In this document: positions 62,565 through 64,000 of the stretch, in pieces | How positions within the stretch are numbered: position 1 is the stretch's first letter | Layout of the letters: each line of letters begins with the position of its first letter | NCBI RefSeq assembly: GCF_964340395.1 | Contig: NC_135568.1 | Coordinates: 7,586,280 to 7,650,279, forward strand | Direction: 5' to 3' | Source of the DNA: Glandiceps talaboti | Taxonomy: Eukaryota; Hemichordata; Enteropneusta; Spengelidae | Length of the DNA: 64,000 nt | Notes under the pieces: generated by a model | Seen by the model: the letters and a program-made list of their open reading frames with translations, nothing else | The model's database searches: none | Told to the model about the DNA's origin: nothing | Position numbers and translations under genes: made by a program

Positions 62565-64000
62565 CAGGGAAGGAAATTAAATAGAAACGCAAATGTCAAG
62601 TTGACGATAACTTACTTTGATAACTTACGGCTTCTTTTTGAAGATGTTATACATTTTGATTTCACTATAATTGGGGTTTCGGAGGTGTGGAGTATTCCGG
62701 ATCAAAATCTTTTTTCTTTAAATGGGTATTCACTGGAAATTAATTGTCGTGACGATTCCAGGGGCGGAGGTGTTGGTGCATATATTTCTACCTCTATAAA
62801 GTACAAATTGTTGCAAGCTAAAGTAATTCATGCCGAGTCACTTTGGCTAGAAATGAATATTAAAAATCACAAGGTAATCATTGGTGTTATCTATAGGCGT
62901 CCAAATACAAACCTTAAAGAATTTCAAACTAATTTAACTGAAGTGTTAGACACGTTCAAACTCAACAGATCGGGCTGTATTTTAATGGGAGACTTTAATG
63001 TCGACCTCAACAATTCCAATATCAATTCTGAAATGTTCCTTTCTAGTATGAATTGTTTGAGTTTACACCAGCTTATTTCATCTCCAACTAGAATAACCAA
63101 CACATCAAGCACGTTGATTGATCATATTTACACCAATATATGTTCCAACACAATCCAAACCGGTACAATTTTAACAGATGTCACGGATCACCTCCCTGTA
63201 TTTGCAATATTTGATGTATGTAATTTTCAGCCAAAGTATAAACAGATAGTATATAGAAGTTATAGAAATTACGACAAAGAATTATTCTTGAGAACCCTTG
63301 GTAATGTATCTTGGAATAATATATATGAATGTACTGATGTAAATTTAGCCTATGATAGGTTTTGTTCGGTGTTCACAGACATTTGTGACTTGCATGCACC
63401 AATTGTAAAACACAATGTAAAGAAAACCGGACGTAAGAAGCCATGGATCACAAGAGCAATTAAGAAATCCATCAATAAGAAGCACAGATTGTATTCTAAT
63501 GTCATCAATTCAGGTTTTAATATAAACGTTGTCAACAAGTATAAACGTTATAGGAATATTTTAACATCTATCCTCAGAAATGCCAAAAAGACGTATTATA
63601 GTAATCTGTTTTTGGAGAACAGGGGTAATGTTAAGAAAACGTGGGGAATAATCAATGATATTCTTAACAGGGGCAATGGTAATGCCAAGGGTGGCCTACC
63701 TGATAAACTTATAATTTCCTCTGACAACTATGACAGCCAATATACCTCACCACAGGATATTGTGTCAGCTTTCAATGACTTTTTTGTTCATATCGGCCCA
63801 AAGTTAGCTGAAAAAATGGAAGGCTGCAACAAAAACTTTGGAGAATATCTCGATGCACCAAACGTTAACTCTTTCTACCTTTGTCCAACTACTCAAGATG
63901 AGGTTAAAAATATCATACATACTCTAGATGTTAAAAAGTCCTGTGGCTATGACAAACTCCCAGCTCGATTGCTAATCGACGCTGCTAATGTAATAGCTAA
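62565..64000 (+). mobile_element. LINE: endonuclease and start of reverse transcriptase
   Basis: One frame is open from 62565 to the window edge without a stop, over 475 codons. It shows an APE-type endonuclease: I-G-V-S-E-V-W, then R-G-G-G-V-G-A-Y-I, V-I-I-G-V-I-Y-R-R-P-N, M-G-D-F-N-V-D-L, L-I-D-H-I-Y-T-N and T-D-H-L-P-V. A basic linker (K-K-P-W-I-T, A-K-K-T-Y-Y) follows, then K-S-C-G-Y-D-K-L-P-A-R-L-L, the first reverse transcriptase block. This layout is that of CR1/Jockey-type non-LTR retrotransposons. It is cut by the window end, and the N terminus of the endonuclease seems to lack the usual N-x-R-S start, so it may be 5' truncated or the first part has shifted frame. With no stop over 1.4 kb it is a young copy. 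Confidence 0.9.

Overview
The window looks like nuclear DNA from a non-vertebrate animal. Genes have introns with GT/AG borders, intergenic space is AT-rich and full of long microsatellites, MITE-like and foldback elements, one Penelope-like fragment and a LINE. A full-length DNAJC7 orthologue is present. The species cannot be fixed from sequence alone; an invertebrate deuterostome (amphioxus or hemichordate type) or a lophotrochozoan would both fit.

Layout. (1) 849-1962: a single-exon LRR receptor-like membrane protein, plus strand. (2) 4.7-37.4 kb: five IFIT-like TPR genes, here called A (minus strand) and B, C, D, E (plus strand). Each has a short first coding exon (31-37 codons) carrying an IFIT-type C/S-H-F-x-W-x-L motif, a phase-0 intron, and one long exon of about 2.25 kb with the TPR array and a C-terminal helical region of about 170 residues that vertebrate IFITs (about 480 residues) lack. 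(3) 40.9-51.4 kb: a 13-exon DNAJC7 gene (504 codons, HPD motif intact across a splice junction) with an E-box and heat-shock-like promoter. (4) 51.4-58.2 kb: gene-poor DNA with repeats. (5) 58.2-60.2 kb: an AMN1-like cysteine-containing LRR protein in one coding exon. (6) 62.6 kb to the window end: the endonuclease and start of the reverse transcriptase of a LINE, cut by the window edge.

The IFIT-like cluster is the point of interest. B and D carry an N-x-x-K-H motif near the C terminus, as does A. C and E carry D/E-D-N-D-Q-P at the same place. The types alternate B-C-D-E with repeat distances of about 15.5 and 16.3 kb, so the array probably arose by duplication of a two-gene unit. Gene D has a broken extra copy of the start of exon 2 in its intron, joined to intron sequence like that of gene B, a visible scar of unequal exchange. 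The working idea, an inference only, is an invertebrate RNA-sensing IFIT family fused to an extra helical, possibly HEPN-like, effector region that exists in KH-bearing and KH-less forms kept as pairs.
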